Below are positions 20,396-31,074 of a stretch of 47,757 nucleotides of DNA, one piece after another; position 1 is the stretch's first letter; every line of letters begins with the position of its first letter. Position numbers and translations under genes: made by a program. The stretch comes from a virus, in the IMG/VR virus record IMGVR_UViG_3300021962_000181, positions 1 through 47,757 of that record. The stretch is one strand, 5' to 3'. Under the pieces are notes generated by a model. It did not search any database, was not told the origin of the DNA, and saw only the letters and a list, made by a program, of their open reading frames with translations.

Positions 20396-22392
20396 TGGCA
20401 CAAATAATTAACAAGACTTTTAGAGCAAATACTAAAGACGTAAATTACGTTAATAGAGATTTTGCATCTTTGAAGCAACAACTCATTGACTTTACTAAGC
20501 AATACTACCCACAAAGTTATAGAGATTTTAGTGAAAGTTCTCCAGGCCAAATTTTTATCGAACAAGCTGCTTATGTAGGTGACATATTGTCATACTACAC
20601 TGATCAACAGTTCAAAGAAAGTTTTGTTCAATTTGCTACAGACAGAAGAAATTTGATCAACCAAGCTAGATACTTGGGATACAAACCAAAGGTTACATCG
20701 GCAGCAGCAACCGACCTGGAACTGTTTCAGTTGGTTCCAGCAAAAAGAATTGGTGAGGTAGATGCAGAATATGTCCCAGACGACACTTATTGTTTGATAT
20801 TGAAACCATATACACAATTGTCAAGTGTGTCTGGCGTGCCATTTTTGATTGAAGAGAGTGTAGATTTTAGTCAAGATACGGTATTCTCTCCAAGAGAAGT
20901 TTCTGTTTATAACCGTGATGAAACTGGAGCACCACTATTTTATTTGATTAAAAAGACAGCTAAATCATATGCTGGTAAGTTAGTTGTAAAACAAGTTAGT
21001 GTTGGAACTGCAACTCCATTCTTACAAATCAAATTGGATGCTACAGATGTATTAAAAGTAACAAGTGTAATTGATAGTAATAATAACAACTATTACGAAG
21101 TTCAATATCTAGCACAAGAAACCATTCCTATCTCGGTTGATAATGTTCCTCTTACAAACCAAACATTGTCTAAATACAGAGGTGAAACACCAAAGTTGTT
21201 GAAGTATCTAAGAACCGAAAATCGTTTTATTACAACAATCGATGAAGATAACTTTACTTATATTCAATTTGGTGCTAACACGGAAAACTTTGATAATACA
21301 GTAATTATACCAAATCCGTCTAACGTAGGTGTATCTGTATCAAATCTAGGTAATCTTGATATAAGTTTGGATGGAACCAATGTATTAAAGAGTAATTCAT
21401 ATGGTGTTTCTCCATCAAACACAACGTTGACAATTACTTACATTGTTGGTGGTGGTGTAAACTCAAACGTCAACTCTGGAGAAATCAATACGATTAGTGG
21501 AGTTAGTTTGATGAACGATATTACTGGACTAACTGACAGTCAAGTAACATTGTTCAATAATATTAGAAATTCTTTGAGGGTAAACAATCCACTATCAGCA
21601 ACCGGTGGTGATGGTCCAGAGACCGATGAACAAATCAGACAAAATGCTATAGCAAACTTTTCGTCTCAAAACAGAATTGTGACCGAAGAAGATATACTAC
21701 TTCGTGTTTATTCGATGAGTCCACAATTTGGTAGTATAGCTAAAGCATATGTTCAGTCAAATGCTACGAGACAAATAGCTTACACAGGTTTGATTAGTGG
21801 TGTGATAACTGGATCGTCAGCTCAAAATGAACTATTGAACTTGAATCCATTGAACCCACTTGATCGTAGAAAGTTCTTGGAATCAAACAATCCATTTACA
21901 AACAATTTGTATATTCTAGGATACAATATTGATAAAAAACTCACACCATGTAATGAAGCTACTTTGTTGAACTTGAAGAATTATTTGAGTCAATACAAGA
22001 TTCTTACTGACCGTTTCAACGTGATTGACGGTTATGTAATCAACATTGGAGTTGAATTTAAAATTACAGTCTTTGCTGGATTCAATAAACGTGATGTGTT
22101 GAATGAATGTATTGCTTCAGTTCAAGCATTTTTTAATATCGATAACTGGGGATTCAATCAACCAATCAATTTGAGTCAATTAACATTCGAAATAATGAAG
22201 AACGAGGGAGTTCAATCTGTTACGGATGTCAGCATTAAGAATTTGACTTATGATATTGATGGATCTCAATATTCACCTATAGCATATGATATTCAGATTG
22301 CTACACAAAACAACATCGTGTATCCTTCAAAAGATCCATCGATTTTTGAGGTTAAGTTTCCAGATACCGACATTAAAGGATTAGTAGTATAA
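20395..22392 (+). CDS. 6: Baseplate wedge protein, gp6/baseplate J-like
   Basis: This 665-residue protein has the length of T4 gp6 (660), which forms the ring of wedge dimers round the hub. The N-terminal region holds family landmarks: VNRDFASLKQQLIDFTKQYY, PGQIFIEQAAYVGDILSYYT and a FATDRRNLINQARYLGYKP stretch. The middle carries a GDGPETDEQIRQNAIANFSS segment typical of the baseplate J core (P-x-T-D-x-Q-x-R), and the C-terminal third (GVEFKITVFAG, FNIDNWGFNQPINLSQLTFE) is the conserved J-like beta domain. It immediately follows gp25 with overlapping start and stop, and the next gene follows after 1 nt. Confidence 0.88.
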   Translation: MAQIINKTFRANTKDVNYVNRDFASLKQQLIDFTKQYYPQSYRDFSESSPGQIFIEQAAYVGDILSYYTDQQFKESFVQFATDRRNLINQARYLGYKPKVTSAAATDLELFQLVPAKRIGEVDAEYVPDDTYCLILKPYTQLSSVSGVPFLIEESVDFSQDTVFSPREVSVYNRDETGAPLFYLIKKTAKSYAGKLVVKQVSVGTATPFLQIKLDATDVLKVTSVIDSNNNNYYEVQYLAQETIPISVDNVPLTNQTLSKYRGETPKLLKYLRTENRFITTIDEDNFTYIQFGANTENFDNTVIIPNPSNVGVSVSNLGNLDISLDGTNVLKSNSYGVSPSNTTLTITYIVGGGVNSNVNSGEINTISGVSLMNDITGLTDSQVTLFNNIRNSLRVNNPLSATGGDGPETDEQIRQNAIANFSSQNRIVTEEDILLRVYSMSPQFGSIAKAYVQSNATRQIAYTGLISGVITGSSAQNELLNLNPLNPLDRRKFLESNNPFTNNLYILGYNIDKKLTPCNEATLLNLKNYLSQYKILTDRFNVIDGYVINIGVEFKITVFAGFNKRDVLNECIASVQAFFNIDNWGFNQPINLSQLTFEIMKNEGVQSVTDVSIKNLTYDIDGSQYSPIAYDIQIATQNNIVYPSKDPSIFEVKFPDTDIKGLVV

Positions 22393-22393
22393 T

Positions 22394-24259
22394 ATGCACA
22401 CATTTATTTATCCATCACAAGATACCTACATCAATAACTCAAAGGTTTATAAAAACAGAAACTTTGGTATTGATGAAATATTGGAGGTGTATGCTAGTAA
22501 CGATGGTAACAAGTTGGTATACACCGATCCAATTTGGAGAACACCTCCTCAAAACAGTTCGTCATATGGTAATGAAGGTTGGTTAGCTTATACAACTGCA
22601 AGTTTTTACGTGTATTCAGGTAGCCTTTGGAGAGAATTTCCTTTAGCCACATCTGTTGCTGAAACTGCTATCGCAATTGCATCTTTCACAGGTAGATTTT
22701 CAAATGTAACTACAGCACCAAGAGTTGCACTATATGTTTCTGGTTCGTCTGATTACGCATCTGGATCATTTAGTGGAAGTTATTATTTTGTAAGCAACTT
22801 GACTATAAACGGTCAATTATCGACGGGTAGTTTTACAGGTGTTATTTATAGTGGTTCAACATTTGCAAACCTAGATGTTAATGGTGTAAACTATACATCA
22901 TCTCCATTGACACAATCTTTAACTGGCAGTGGTAGTGTTGGAGGATTTGATGGTAAGTTGTTTGGAACGTCTTGCACTGGTTATGGTCCACTTTGTATGT
23001 TGGATGGAACATTTAGTGGAAGTGTAACTGGTTCAAACTTTGCGGGTGTGGTATCAACGATCACATCAAGCAACAGTTATTACTTGGATGTTGCTAATTT
23101 TGAGGGATATTTCAAGGGTGAATATAGTGGTTCTATAACACCACCAACTTATCTATATTATCTATTGAGACCAGAGTTTTCAAGAACTGTGGTTCAATTT
23201 GATATAACAAATATTAGTGCTTCGATTGCAAAGAATGAATTGTCAAGTTCAAATATCAGATTCACATTGAACTTAACAGCATGTGGTCAAAGAAACTTGC
23301 CTTTAAATTATACGATTTATGCTTATCCAGTTAGTCAAAGTTGGGATAACGGAAATGGTCGTTGGGCTGATGGTGGGACAACGATGGGTGCAAGTTGGAA
23401 TTTTAGAGACTATTCTGGTAGTAATGCGTGGTATGTTCCATTCACTGGTTCTTACCAACAAATTGATTATCTACTCACATCATCATATCAAACCGCAAGT
23501 TTTCAAAATGGTGGAGGAACTTGGTATTACGACGTTCCATCAACATATTCTGATGTAAATTTCTGGTTTTGTTCTTCATCAGCATTTCCACCATTGAGCG
23601 GATCTGGGTTGATTTGTAGTCAATCATATACTTTGGGTCAACAAGGTGATATTACAATGGATGTAACCCAAATCGTTCGTTCTTGGATATGTGGTTGTAT
23701 TCCAAATAACGGAATTATACTTTTATCTTCGTTGGAGTTGACTGTGCCTCCGGTTGGTAAAACAAACGGATTACTACAATTCTTCAGTAAAGAAACCAAC
23801 ACAATCTATAGTCCATATATTGATGTTGCGTGGGATGATACAAATTTCAACACGGGTAGTTTGGCACCTGTTACTGGTTCTATCCAGAACTTGATCACTC
23901 TACAACAGTTGAAAGATACATACAAAGCGGGTAGTTTGCCAAAAGTATTTGTGTTTGCAAGAGATCAATATCCCCTCAAGAACTTCCAAAAGGCATATCA
24001 ACAACCTGTAATGATAACACCTAAGTATCTACCTACTTCATCGTATTATCAGATAACAGATGCTGAATCTGGTCAGGTTTTTATAGATTTCGATCAATAT
24101 TCCAAACTCAGCTGTGATCCTAACCAAGGAAATTATTTTAAGTTTGATACCACTGGATTGCCACAAGAACGATATTTCAAGATATTTATAAAGGCGGAGT
24201 ATCCAGATGGAACGGTGGACATTGTGGACACCGAGAAGGTATTCCAAATTGTAAGATAA
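22394..24259 (+). CDS. Baseplate/fibre protein with DNRLRE-like region
   Basis: This 621-residue beta-rich protein opens with HTFIYPSQDTYINNSKVYKN followed by NFGIDEILEVY, which resembles the start of DNRLRE-type beta-sandwich domains found in surface proteins. A long Ser/Thr/Gly insert (FTGVIYSGSTF, GTFSGSVTGSNF) at about 100-240 looks like fibre repeats. The sandwich resumes at FSRTVVQFDITNIS and LPLNYTIYAYPVSQSWDNG. The C-terminal 100 residues (VFVFARDQYPLKNFQKAY, YFKIFIKAEYPDGTVDIVDT) form a separate Ig-like domain. Its position between gp6 and the 1501-residue protein suggests a baseplate wedge or short-fibre part, in the place gp7/gp8 hold in T4. Confidence 0.6.
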   Translation: MHTFIYPSQDTYINNSKVYKNRNFGIDEILEVYASNDGNKLVYTDPIWRTPPQNSSSYGNEGWLAYTTASFYVYSGSLWREFPLATSVAETAIAIASFTGRFSNVTTAPRVALYVSGSSDYASGSFSGSYYFVSNLTINGQLSTGSFTGVIYSGSTFANLDVNGVNYTSSPLTQSLTGSGSVGGFDGKLFGTSCTGYGPLCMLDGTFSGSVTGSNFAGVVSTITSSNSYYLDVANFEGYFKGEYSGSITPPTYLYYLLRPEFSRTVVQFDITNISASIAKNELSSSNIRFTLNLTACGQRNLPLNYTIYAYPVSQSWDNGNGRWADGGTTMGASWNFRDYSGSNAWYVPFTGSYQQIDYLLTSSYQTASFQNGGGTWYYDVPSTYSDVNFWFCSSSAFPPLSGSGLICSQSYTLGQQGDITMDVTQIVRSWICGCIPNNGIILLSSLELTVPPVGKTNGLLQFFSKETNTIYSPYIDVAWDDTNFNTGSLAPVTGSIQNLITLQQLKDTYKAGSLPKVFVFARDQYPLKNFQKAYQQPVMITPKYLPTSSYYQITDAESGQVFIDFDQYSKLSCDPNQGNYFKFDTTGLPQERYFKIFIKAEYPDGTVDIVDTEKVFQIVR

Positions 24260-24260
24260 T

Positions 24261-24737
24261 ATGGCTGACATAGTAGTCGAATATACAGTAGGTCTTAAAC
24301 AGTTACAGACTTTTAAGGATCTAGGTCAGTTTCCGAATAACATAGATTCATTCGGAAACTTTCAACTCATTTTTAATGATAATAAGACTGACGATGGTAA
24401 GTTTTACTATACAGATATTTCGTTAAAAACCCTAGAATACAATTCTGATAAGATCTTGGATACCAATCCTACTGGATTTAGCGAACTACAAAGCACTCAA
24501 CAAGAAGAAGCACAAGATATCACTACTATTTTACAACAATATAATGAATCTATTGCTGAAAATAGAATCTTGAATGAAACGGTCAACTCGTTGGTTGAGA
24601 AGTATGAAAACAACGATGACAAACAAGTTATTTCAGCTATGAAATCTGAAATTATTGACCTGAGAATCAAACTTGGTCAAGGAAATGTCCCGTCTGATTT
24701 CAGTGATGATTTTCCATTTTTACCATTAACATCATAA
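24261..24737 (+). CDS. Small baseplate-operon protein with coiled coil
   Basis: This 158-residue protein starts with a beta-rich half (DIVVEYTVGLKQLQTFKDLG, GKFYYTDISLKTLEY) and continues with a helical, coiled-coil stretch at about residues 80-140 (QQYNESIAENRILNETVNSL, then VISAMKSEIIDLRIKLG). It sits between two large structural genes, one nucleotide from the first and one from the second, so expression is tightly coupled. It may be a connector or chaperone for its large neighbours. No family is recognised. Confidence 0.62.
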   Translation: MADIVVEYTVGLKQLQTFKDLGQFPNNIDSFGNFQLIFNDNKTDDGKFYYTDISLKTLEYNSDKILDTNPTGFSELQSTQQEEAQDITTILQQYNESIAENRILNETVNSLVEKYENNDDKQVISAMKSEIIDLRIKLGQGNVPSDFSDDFPFLPLTS

Positions 24738-24738
24738 T

Positions 24739-27700
24739 ATGCCATATAGTTATCTAAATTTTGATGAGACGACACTAAACACTGGAATAGCTAGTGGTTC
24801 ATATTTTGCTCCAAATTTGCAAGAGTTGTATGAACAACAGTATCTAAACCGTGAACGTTTTTTTGGAACTTCCGATAGTGATATTATTGAATATAGTCTA
24901 TACAATAGTTCACAAGAGAGTATTGCGTTCAATAGAGTTGTTCCTACAGTTTCGTTTTCGATTGTTCAAGGTTCATATTATGATATCAACAATCGATTGA
25001 CATTCTATAACTTCGCAAAACCATTTACAAACTATGCGAAGTTTAACAATAACATTTTGATTGATACCCAAGATGTTCTTAAAAAGACACAAATTGCGCC
25101 TGGTTTATATTACGTTTTATACAATTTTATTCGTAACGTAGCTGGTAATAATCAAAATAGACTAGTCATTAAAGAGATATCTCCAAGCAGAACAGAATTA
25201 CGTTTATCGTTTGCATTTAATACAACTTTGACTCCACAAAATGCTTTGGATGCCACGAAGGTATCAGCATTTGCCGACAAGAAGTATTTGTTTCTACAAA
25301 TTTCTACGTTCATAAATCAGATCATTGATAACAACCCAATATCTGAAACCTTTGTTCGTAATTCAGTAAACTATAATTACAACGCAATTGCGCAAAGTCT
25401 TGGTCTTCAAAATGCGGCTGAGTTGCAAGAGTTTATTATTCAGACATATGTGGGGTTTGATAAGATCATTACATTGTCAAATGATGCTGATCAATCGATT
25501 CAACAAGCGTCAAAGTTTATTGGAATTGATGATCAAATCAAGAATTTTACATACACATACAATTCTACAGAGTTTAGTGCAGATGAAATTTTGTTGGCGT
25601 TCAAAACCATCGTTACCAAAGTATCTCAAGATAGAATTCTTCAAAAGACTTCGATCAACCAAATACAACTTCAAAGTATTTTGGACTTGTTCGTCAAGAT
25701 TATTTATACCGATTGGTTGGAGCCACAAACAACATTGCTTTTGACCGAATATGCTAACAAATATTTTGGTTTGTTCAAGAACGCATTGAACTTTGACAAT
25801 GGTAATTTGGTCAAGATTCTCAATCATACAAACTACTTCAATCCAATTGATGGTAGAGTAAACGTTCAAGTTAAATTAGAAGATCCACTTCCACTAGAGT
25901 ATGATATTAGAACCACATGTTGGATTTCTAACATCTCTATTGCTCCAATCTACTTCAAAGTTAATTTGTTTGCGGAGGCTATAAAACGAAACGTTTCTTT
26001 GAATGGAGTCAATTTTACAGTCAATGTAGATTCGGCAGATGCTACCAATCAAAAGTTTTCAGAACACGATGTCAATACGTTGTTTTCTGCCAAGTCTAGG
26101 TTGAAACAAAGAATCAATGATCTTTTGATCGACTATGATAATTTTTATAACTTCATAGTATATTCTTCAGCTGAACTTAGGACTAAAATTGCGAAGAACA
26201 AGATCTCTGACTACAATAAACTTGAGACTCAAAAGGGATTGGTTCAAACTGCAGCAAGTTCTTCGAATCAAACTATACGTGCAACTTACACAACTGAAAT
26301 TGATCGAATTGTTCAATCTCAAATTGACATATTGAATTCTCTTGATGACTATGAATCATATTTGTTTTTCAATACATCAAGCATCGATGATAAAATTGAA
26401 GACGGTATCGACTATGATCAAAACAACGTTGATAGTTTGATCAATCAGTTACCTGAATATCTTCGTGATGACAGTCAATCAGCGGATTACTTGAAATTCA
26501 CTTCGATGGTTGGTCATTTCTTTGATAATATTTTGGTATACATCAAGAAGTTTCCAAAGACATATCCATTGGGAGTATCGGAGTTAAGTGACTATCCAAA
26601 GAATTTTCTCGATGAATTGTTGAATTCGTTTAGTTGGAATACCAACAACTTTAAATTCCAAAACAGCAACATTTCTCAATATTTGTTTAATAATAGTGAA
26701 ATTTCTAGTTCACTATCAAGCTCTTATTTTGATTACGGTAAGAAAATCTTGAATCGATTTGCAAACAACTTACCTTATATCTACAAAACCAAGGGAACTG
26801 CAACATCATTAGATTTGATCAGATCTTTGTTTGGTATACCATCTGAATTGATTCAACTTCGTGAATATGGAAGCACTGATGTAAATGTCAATCGTCAAAA
26901 TTATTATGACTTTGAAGACATCATTTATTTAACAAGAATCAAAGATGATCGTTACATAAAGTTTGATTATGTCCACGATGATTATACTTTCATAACTGGA
27001 TCAACACTTGATTATAGTGGATCATCCGCTGGTATATTCACTTCGTCTAGAGAGCAAACTGAGATATTTACTGGATACGATACTTTCGAAGCTTCGTTTA
27101 GATTTAAATCGACTAACTATAAATTCAACGACAAAATTCCAATCGTTAAAAAGATTAGAAATAACAAAATTGACTGGCAAGTATACATCAAAAAAACTCA
27201 ACAAACTGAGTCTGGTATTTTGATATTCGATTTACATCCTCCAGAAAGTAGTTTTACATCAAGTATAGTCTTGGATGAATTACCATATTTGAATGGTAAT
27301 GTCTTTACATTCATGATTTCCCGTGATATCAAAGAAGGGTATCAATATGATAGTATAACACCAGAATTCAGTAGTAGTATTAGTAGTAGTGGACCAAACA
27401 CTTGGTCTCTACAATTTACAACTTCATCTGCTGCCGAAAAATATGTTCCCAACACATATACATTTGTGGTGAATCAGTATGACGGATCGTTGAGAAATTT
27501 TCGTAGTATAAGAACCAAGCTTATTAAGTATTCTCAAAATAGATATTTTCCAAGTGGCAGTTACTACATTGGTAATTATTATACGTCGTATGTTCCTCCA
27601 GTAAAGTTTGATGGAAACATTGATAAGATCAAAGTATTTCGTGATCCATTGAGTTTGGAAGATTTTGATGAACATAGCTATAATATTGATTCTATTTCAA

Positions 27701-29244
27701 TACCAGAAAAATCGGAGGTATATGAAAACTTGTTGTATTTGTGGAGCTTTGATACTCCATATGAATTGTGGCCAGCAAGTGCAAGTTTGAACACTCCATT
27801 TTCGTCATCTGTGAGTGGATCAATTGTGATATCATCAACACAATTGGGTATACCAAACCAAAACGTTTATTATTCATCATATTTTACCGCATCTAACTTT
27901 GGTGGGGAGTCTGTAGTTCAACCATATCCATCATGTGCTCCCGCATTGGTATCTACGTTCCCATATCAATTTGATAAAGTTGTGTTGAATCAAGCAATCA
28001 ACTCAAATCGATTTGGTCCAAATTATAAGAACAATGTAAAGATCAATAAGATAGATGAATTCGCAACTTCAAACTTGGTTCCATACGACTATTCTACCAA
28101 AACAAATGATATAGTTGGTAGTGATAGTAACGTTGTAGGATTTTATATCAGTCCATACACATACTTGGAAAACAAGATAGAAAACTTTTTGGGTAAGGAA
28201 GGTATTACTGATGTAATTGGTGATCCTAGATACTTGACCAGTCAAAATTATCCAGAGTTAGACATCAGACTGAGAGAGTTTGCGTCTACTGGTAAAAAAT
28301 ATATCTACCCACAAGAGTTTTATACAACTTACAAACTTTACATAGACTTCTCAATATTCGATTACATCAAAAATGTAGTTCCAAATCGTGCGTCTATCAA
28401 ACGTGGTTTGTTAATTGAGCCATCGATATTGGAGAGAAAGAAGTTTAACTATAAAGACATCACTTATAATGTAAGTGGGTTGTATACGTCAAGCATTTAT
28501 TTTGATAATGCGGCTCATCTATCGCCAACGTTTACCACTGGTAGTCCGATGAACATTCGTGTTGAGTCATTGAACACGTATGATACTGATCGAAATCAGT
28601 ATAATTATGAACGCTTTGAAATACCACCTTCAATCGACGATAGAGACTTTATTTACTCAAAGTATGGAAAGTATGTTAATGTTGATTCAAACGGTTATCA
28701 TATAAGAAACACATACACTGTGTCTGACAACGAATATTATCAAATGTTGAATGATAATGGTGAGGTAGTCACCTTTACATCTAGTTTCAAACAAGTTCAG
28801 ATAATTGGATCTGGATCTGTAACAGGGTCTACTGCGTTTACTGAAATATATCGTGGTGAAGGAAATACTGGTTATTCTCCAAGACACTTGAGCAAAATAA
28901 TGATGGCTGGATCTAGACAGACATATACAGCTGTTAGTGCTTCTCATTTTGTTATTAATAATGGTGTGAAAGTATTTGCTCCCGCCCAAGTTACCTATTA
29001 CACATACATTAAGGGTAAGAATGATTCAACCACAACGGTAAATCGTAAGGGTTTGCCAAATGGTTCTAGTCCAGTCACTACAATACCAGGCTATTTGAGT
29101 TTGGATATTAGTAGTAGTAATTTCCCAGTGTATGGAACCACAACCGGTTCTGCTGGTGATCCAAATGGTCTATTTGTTCAGTTACCATTGACTGCTTCTA
29201 TGGAAACTAGCGCAAGTCTAGACAAATACATCATGAATTTATAA
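24739..29244 (+). CDS. Giant baseplate/tail structural protein with LamG-like domain
   Basis: At 1501 residues this is the longest complete protein here, in the place held by the large wedge protein gp7 in T4 operons. Residues about 1-650 are mixed helix and strand with Asn/Tyr-rich segments. Residues about 670-720 hold RFANNLPYIYKTKGTATSLD and LIRSLFGIPSELIQLREYG, which resemble the P2 gpI-type tail protein signature. A LamG/concanavalin-like sandwich seems to span about 760-1010 (FEASFRFKSTNYKF, GILIFDLHPPESSF, NIDKIKVFRDPLS). The C-terminal 450 residues are Tyr/Ser-rich and fibre-like. It could both join wedges and carry receptor or fibre contacts. It is the last gene of the operon begun at 15382. 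Confidence 0.68.
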   Translation: MPYSYLNFDETTLNTGIASGSYFAPNLQELYEQQYLNRERFFGTSDSDIIEYSLYNSSQESIAFNRVVPTVSFSIVQGSYYDINNRLTFYNFAKPFTNYAKFNNNILIDTQDVLKKTQIAPGLYYVLYNFIRNVAGNNQNRLVIKEISPSRTELRLSFAFNTTLTPQNALDATKVSAFADKKYLFLQISTFINQIIDNNPISETFVRNSVNYNYNAIAQSLGLQNAAELQEFIIQTYVGFDKIITLSNDADQSIQQASKFIGIDDQIKNFTYTYNSTEFSADEILLAFKTIVTKVSQDRILQKTSINQIQLQSILDLFVKIIYTDWLEPQTTLLLTEYANKYFGLFKNALNFDNGNLVKILNHTNYFNPIDGRVNVQVKLEDPLPLEYDIRTTCWISNISIAPIYFKVNLFAEAIKRNVSLNGVNFTVNVDSADATNQKFSEHDVNTLFSAKSRLKQRINDLLIDYDNFYNFIVYSSAELRTKIAKNKISDYNKLETQKGLVQTAASSSNQTIRATYTTEIDRIVQSQIDILNSLDDYESYLFFNTSSIDDKIEDGIDYDQNNVDSLINQLPEYLRDDSQSADYLKFTSMVGHFFDNILVYIKKFPKTYPLGVSELSDYPKNFLDELLNSFSWNTNNFKFQNSNISQYLFNNSEISSSLSSSYFDYGKKILNRFANNLPYIYKTKGTATSLDLIRSLFGIPSELIQLREYGSTDVNVNRQNYYDFEDIIYLTRIKDDRYIKFDYVHDDYTFITGSTLDYSGSSAGIFTSSREQTEIFTGYDTFEASFRFKSTNYKFNDKIPIVKKIRNNKIDWQVYIKKTQQTESGILIFDLHPPESSFTSSIVLDELPYLNGNVFTFMISRDIKEGYQYDSITPEFSSSISSSGPNTWSLQFTTSSAAEKYVPNTYTFVVNQYDGSLRNFRSIRTKLIKYSQNRYFPSGSYYIGNYYTSYVPPVKFDGNIDKIKVFRDPLSLEDFDEHSYNIDSISIPEKSEVYENLLYLWSFDTPYELWPASASLNTPFSSSVSGSIVISSTQLGIPNQNVYYSSYFTASNFGGESVVQPYPSCAPALVSTFPYQFDKVVLNQAINSNRFGPNYKNNVKINKIDEFATSNLVPYDYSTKTNDIVGSDSNVVGFYISPYTYLENKIENFLGKEGITDVIGDPRYLTSQNYPELDIRLREFASTGKKYIYPQEFYTTYKLYIDFSIFDYIKNVVPNRASIKRGLLIEPSILERKKFNYKDITYNVSGLYTSSIYFDNAAHLSPTFTTGSPMNIRVESLNTYDTDRNQYNYERFEIPPSIDDRDFIYSKYGKYVNVDSNGYHIRNTYTVSDNEYYQMLNDNGEVVTFTSSFKQVQIIGSGSVTGSTAFTEIYRGEGNTGYSPRHLSKIMMAGSRQTYTAVSASHFVINNGVKVFAPAQVTYYTYIKGKNDSTTTVNRKGLPNGSSPVTTIPGYLSLDISSSNFPVYGTTTGSAGDPNGLFVQLPLTASMETSASLDKYIMNL

Positions 29245-29281
29245 TATCAATTTTGATGTAAAACATAAAATCTCTGATAAT

Positions 29282-29289
29282 TATTTATA
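29282..29289 (+). promoter_or_regulatory. Late-promoter-like octamer TATTTATA
   Basis: TATTTATA ends 1 nt before the ATG at 29291, in a 46-nt gap after the 1501-residue gene. Confidence 0.5.
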
Positions 29290-29290
29290 T

Positions 29291-29932
29291 ATGGCATACT
29301 TAGACAACAATGTGATCACGATCAACGCGGTCTTGACCAAGAAGGGTCGTGAAATCCTAGCAAAAACAGGTGGATTAAACATTACAGCATTTGCTTTGGC
29401 AGATGATGAGATTGACTATACACAGTTCAATCCAGACCATCCGATGGGAAGTGCTTATTACGATATTGCGATTCGTAATACACCAGTTATGGAACCTATC
29501 ACTGATGAATCACAGTTGATGAAGTATAAGTTGGTTACACTTAATCAAGGTGTTACTGCGGTTCCTACAATCAGCGTAGCACAATCTGTTATTACGGTTG
29601 ATAGAGATTATACAGGCGATATTAGTATTAGTCCAAGCACCAATCCAACTTACAACGTAACTTTGGGCTATACTGCAATTTTGGCAAACAAGAATGTAGG
29701 AACGTTAATTGTAACAGAAACCAACAGTTTGAACTCTACCACAGCAACCGTTCCATCGTTCTCTGGCGATTTAGCATCTCAAACTTCTCAAGTTGTGGTA
29801 GGTAACAAGTTTAGATTCGTTCCAAATGCGTCTTTGGCAAAAACCACCACCACAAATATTACTATCATAGGTAACGAAAGTGGTGGAAATACGTCAATTA
29901 CGGTTACTGTAAGAGTCCCAACAACAACTTAA
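29291..29932 (+). CDS. Tail-peripheral structural protein
   Basis: This 213-residue protein starts MAYLDNNVITINAVLTKKGR and continues EILAKTGGLNITAFALADDE with DYTQFNPDHPMGSAYYD, an N-terminal domain that recurs in tail proteins of T4-like environmental phages. The last 110 residues are a Thr/Ser/Val beta-sandwich resembling an Ig-like domain (VTLGYTAILANKNVGTLIVT, ITIIGNESGGNTSITVTVRV), a common adhesive decoration of phage virions. It follows its own promoter-like octamer and leads the tail-peripheral block. The exact place in the virion is unknown. Confidence 0.62.
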   Translation: MAYLDNNVITINAVLTKKGREILAKTGGLNITAFALADDEIDYTQFNPDHPMGSAYYDIAIRNTPVMEPITDESQLMKYKLVTLNQGVTAVPTISVAQSVITVDRDYTGDISISPSTNPTYNVTLGYTAILANKNVGTLIVTETNSLNSTTATVPSFSGDLASQTSQVVVGNKFRFVPNASLAKTTTTNITIIGNESGGNTSITVTVRVPTTT

Positions 29933-29940
29933 ACTGAATT

Positions 29941-31053
29941 ATGATATTTAGTCAATTTACAAGTGATGACATTGTAGTAGGTAGAATAAACCAAGTATCT
30001 TCTGGATTATTCGGAACTGGTAGTTTGTATGTAACTCAATCTAGATTTACTACATCTTCCGCACAAGCAAATAATCTTACAGGATCTTCTCCATTCGATG
30101 TCAAAAATGGACAGTATTACTTGAACGTTTTATTGGACGGCGAAACATATTTTGCTATTGCTTACGGTGACTACGAAAATAGCGGTAGTTCTAAGTATGA
30201 TAACGCATCGTTGTCAAATCCGCCAGTATTGACCAACGAATCCAAGGTAATTTATTCTCAATACAAAAACACATTGTTGCAACCAGGCGATCAATTGTTC
30301 TCGTTTGCTTCAGGCAGTATTACAACTCCAGTTGATAGTGAGAACATATTTGTAATGAATTATTCGTCTGATAAGATCAAAGATCAATTGGACCCAGGTC
30401 AAATTCAAATCAATTTGTCTGGATCTAGCGGATCATATTCTTACATCGATGATTCGCAAGTAATCAATAAACAACAAAACGTATATAATTTGATTTCTGG
30501 ATCAGTTATCGCGGGTGTTGCTACTCCATATCTTGTGAATGGAAGTCCAGTATATGCTGGTATCGGATTGTTCTATCCATCAAATGGTGTGGTTATTTTT
30601 AATGCTGAAAAGGTTGATAAACAAGTTGGTCTTACAAGAGGCAATGATATTTTGACTAGACTTGCAAATACTCCATCAAATTATAATGGATTAAACTCTT
30701 ATCAAAATGCGTATCGTTTGTGGCAAAGGTCATTCTTTAATGCTGTAAAGCTCAGTCGAAAGACAATGGCAGCCCGTAAGAGTGAGTTTGTTCCATCTAC
30801 AAACTACTTCGTTCGTGTGAAGAACAAGGAGTTTAATTATAGTAACAATCCTACATTTGTATCTGATGGAACTGATGGACTTACCAAGGGAACAATCATC
30901 TATCAAGATTTGATCAACAATCCAAGAACTTATATTACCAGTGTTGGTTTGTATAACTCTAACAATGAACTACTTGCTATCGGTAAGATCAGTAGACCAG
31001 TTCAAAAGAGTTTTGATAGTGAACTGTTGATAAAAGTCCGTATCGATTTCTAA
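29941..31053 (+). CDS. Tail structural protein with shared C-terminal module
   Basis: This 370-residue beta-rich protein contains Gly/Ser-rich strands (GLFGTGSLYVTQSRF, IQINLSGSSGSYSYIDD) and a helical YQNAYRLWQRSFFNAVKLSR segment. The last 40 residues (TYITSVGLYNSNNELLAIGK, then ISRPVQ and a KVRIDF end) closely match the C-terminus of the 861-residue FG-GAP protein at 36630 (PYITEVGLYAGADLVAVAKL, ASPIKN, VVKWDT). The shared end may be a common baseplate docking or trimerisation piece. It begins 8 nt after the previous gene, in the same operon. Confidence 0.6.
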   Translation: MIFSQFTSDDIVVGRINQVSSGLFGTGSLYVTQSRFTTSSAQANNLTGSSPFDVKNGQYYLNVLLDGETYFAIAYGDYENSGSSKYDNASLSNPPVLTNESKVIYSQYKNTLLQPGDQLFSFASGSITTPVDSENIFVMNYSSDKIKDQLDPGQIQINLSGSSGSYSYIDDSQVINKQQNVYNLISGSVIAGVATPYLVNGSPVYAGIGLFYPSNGVVIFNAEKVDKQVGLTRGNDILTRLANTPSNYNGLNSYQNAYRLWQRSFFNAVKLSRKTMAARKSEFVPSTNYFVRVKNKEFNYSNNPTFVSDGTDGLTKGTIIYQDLINNPRTYITSVGLYNSNNELLAIGKISRPVQKSFDSELLIKVRIDF

Positions 31054-31061
31054 TACAATCC

Positions 31062-31069
31062 TATTTATA
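31062..31069 (+). promoter_or_regulatory. Late-promoter-like octamer TATTTATA
   Basis: TATTTATA ends 5 nt before the ATG at 31075 and is followed by TTAGG, one of the few cases where an SD-like base run touches the start. Confidence 0.48.
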
Positions 31070-31074
31070 TTAGG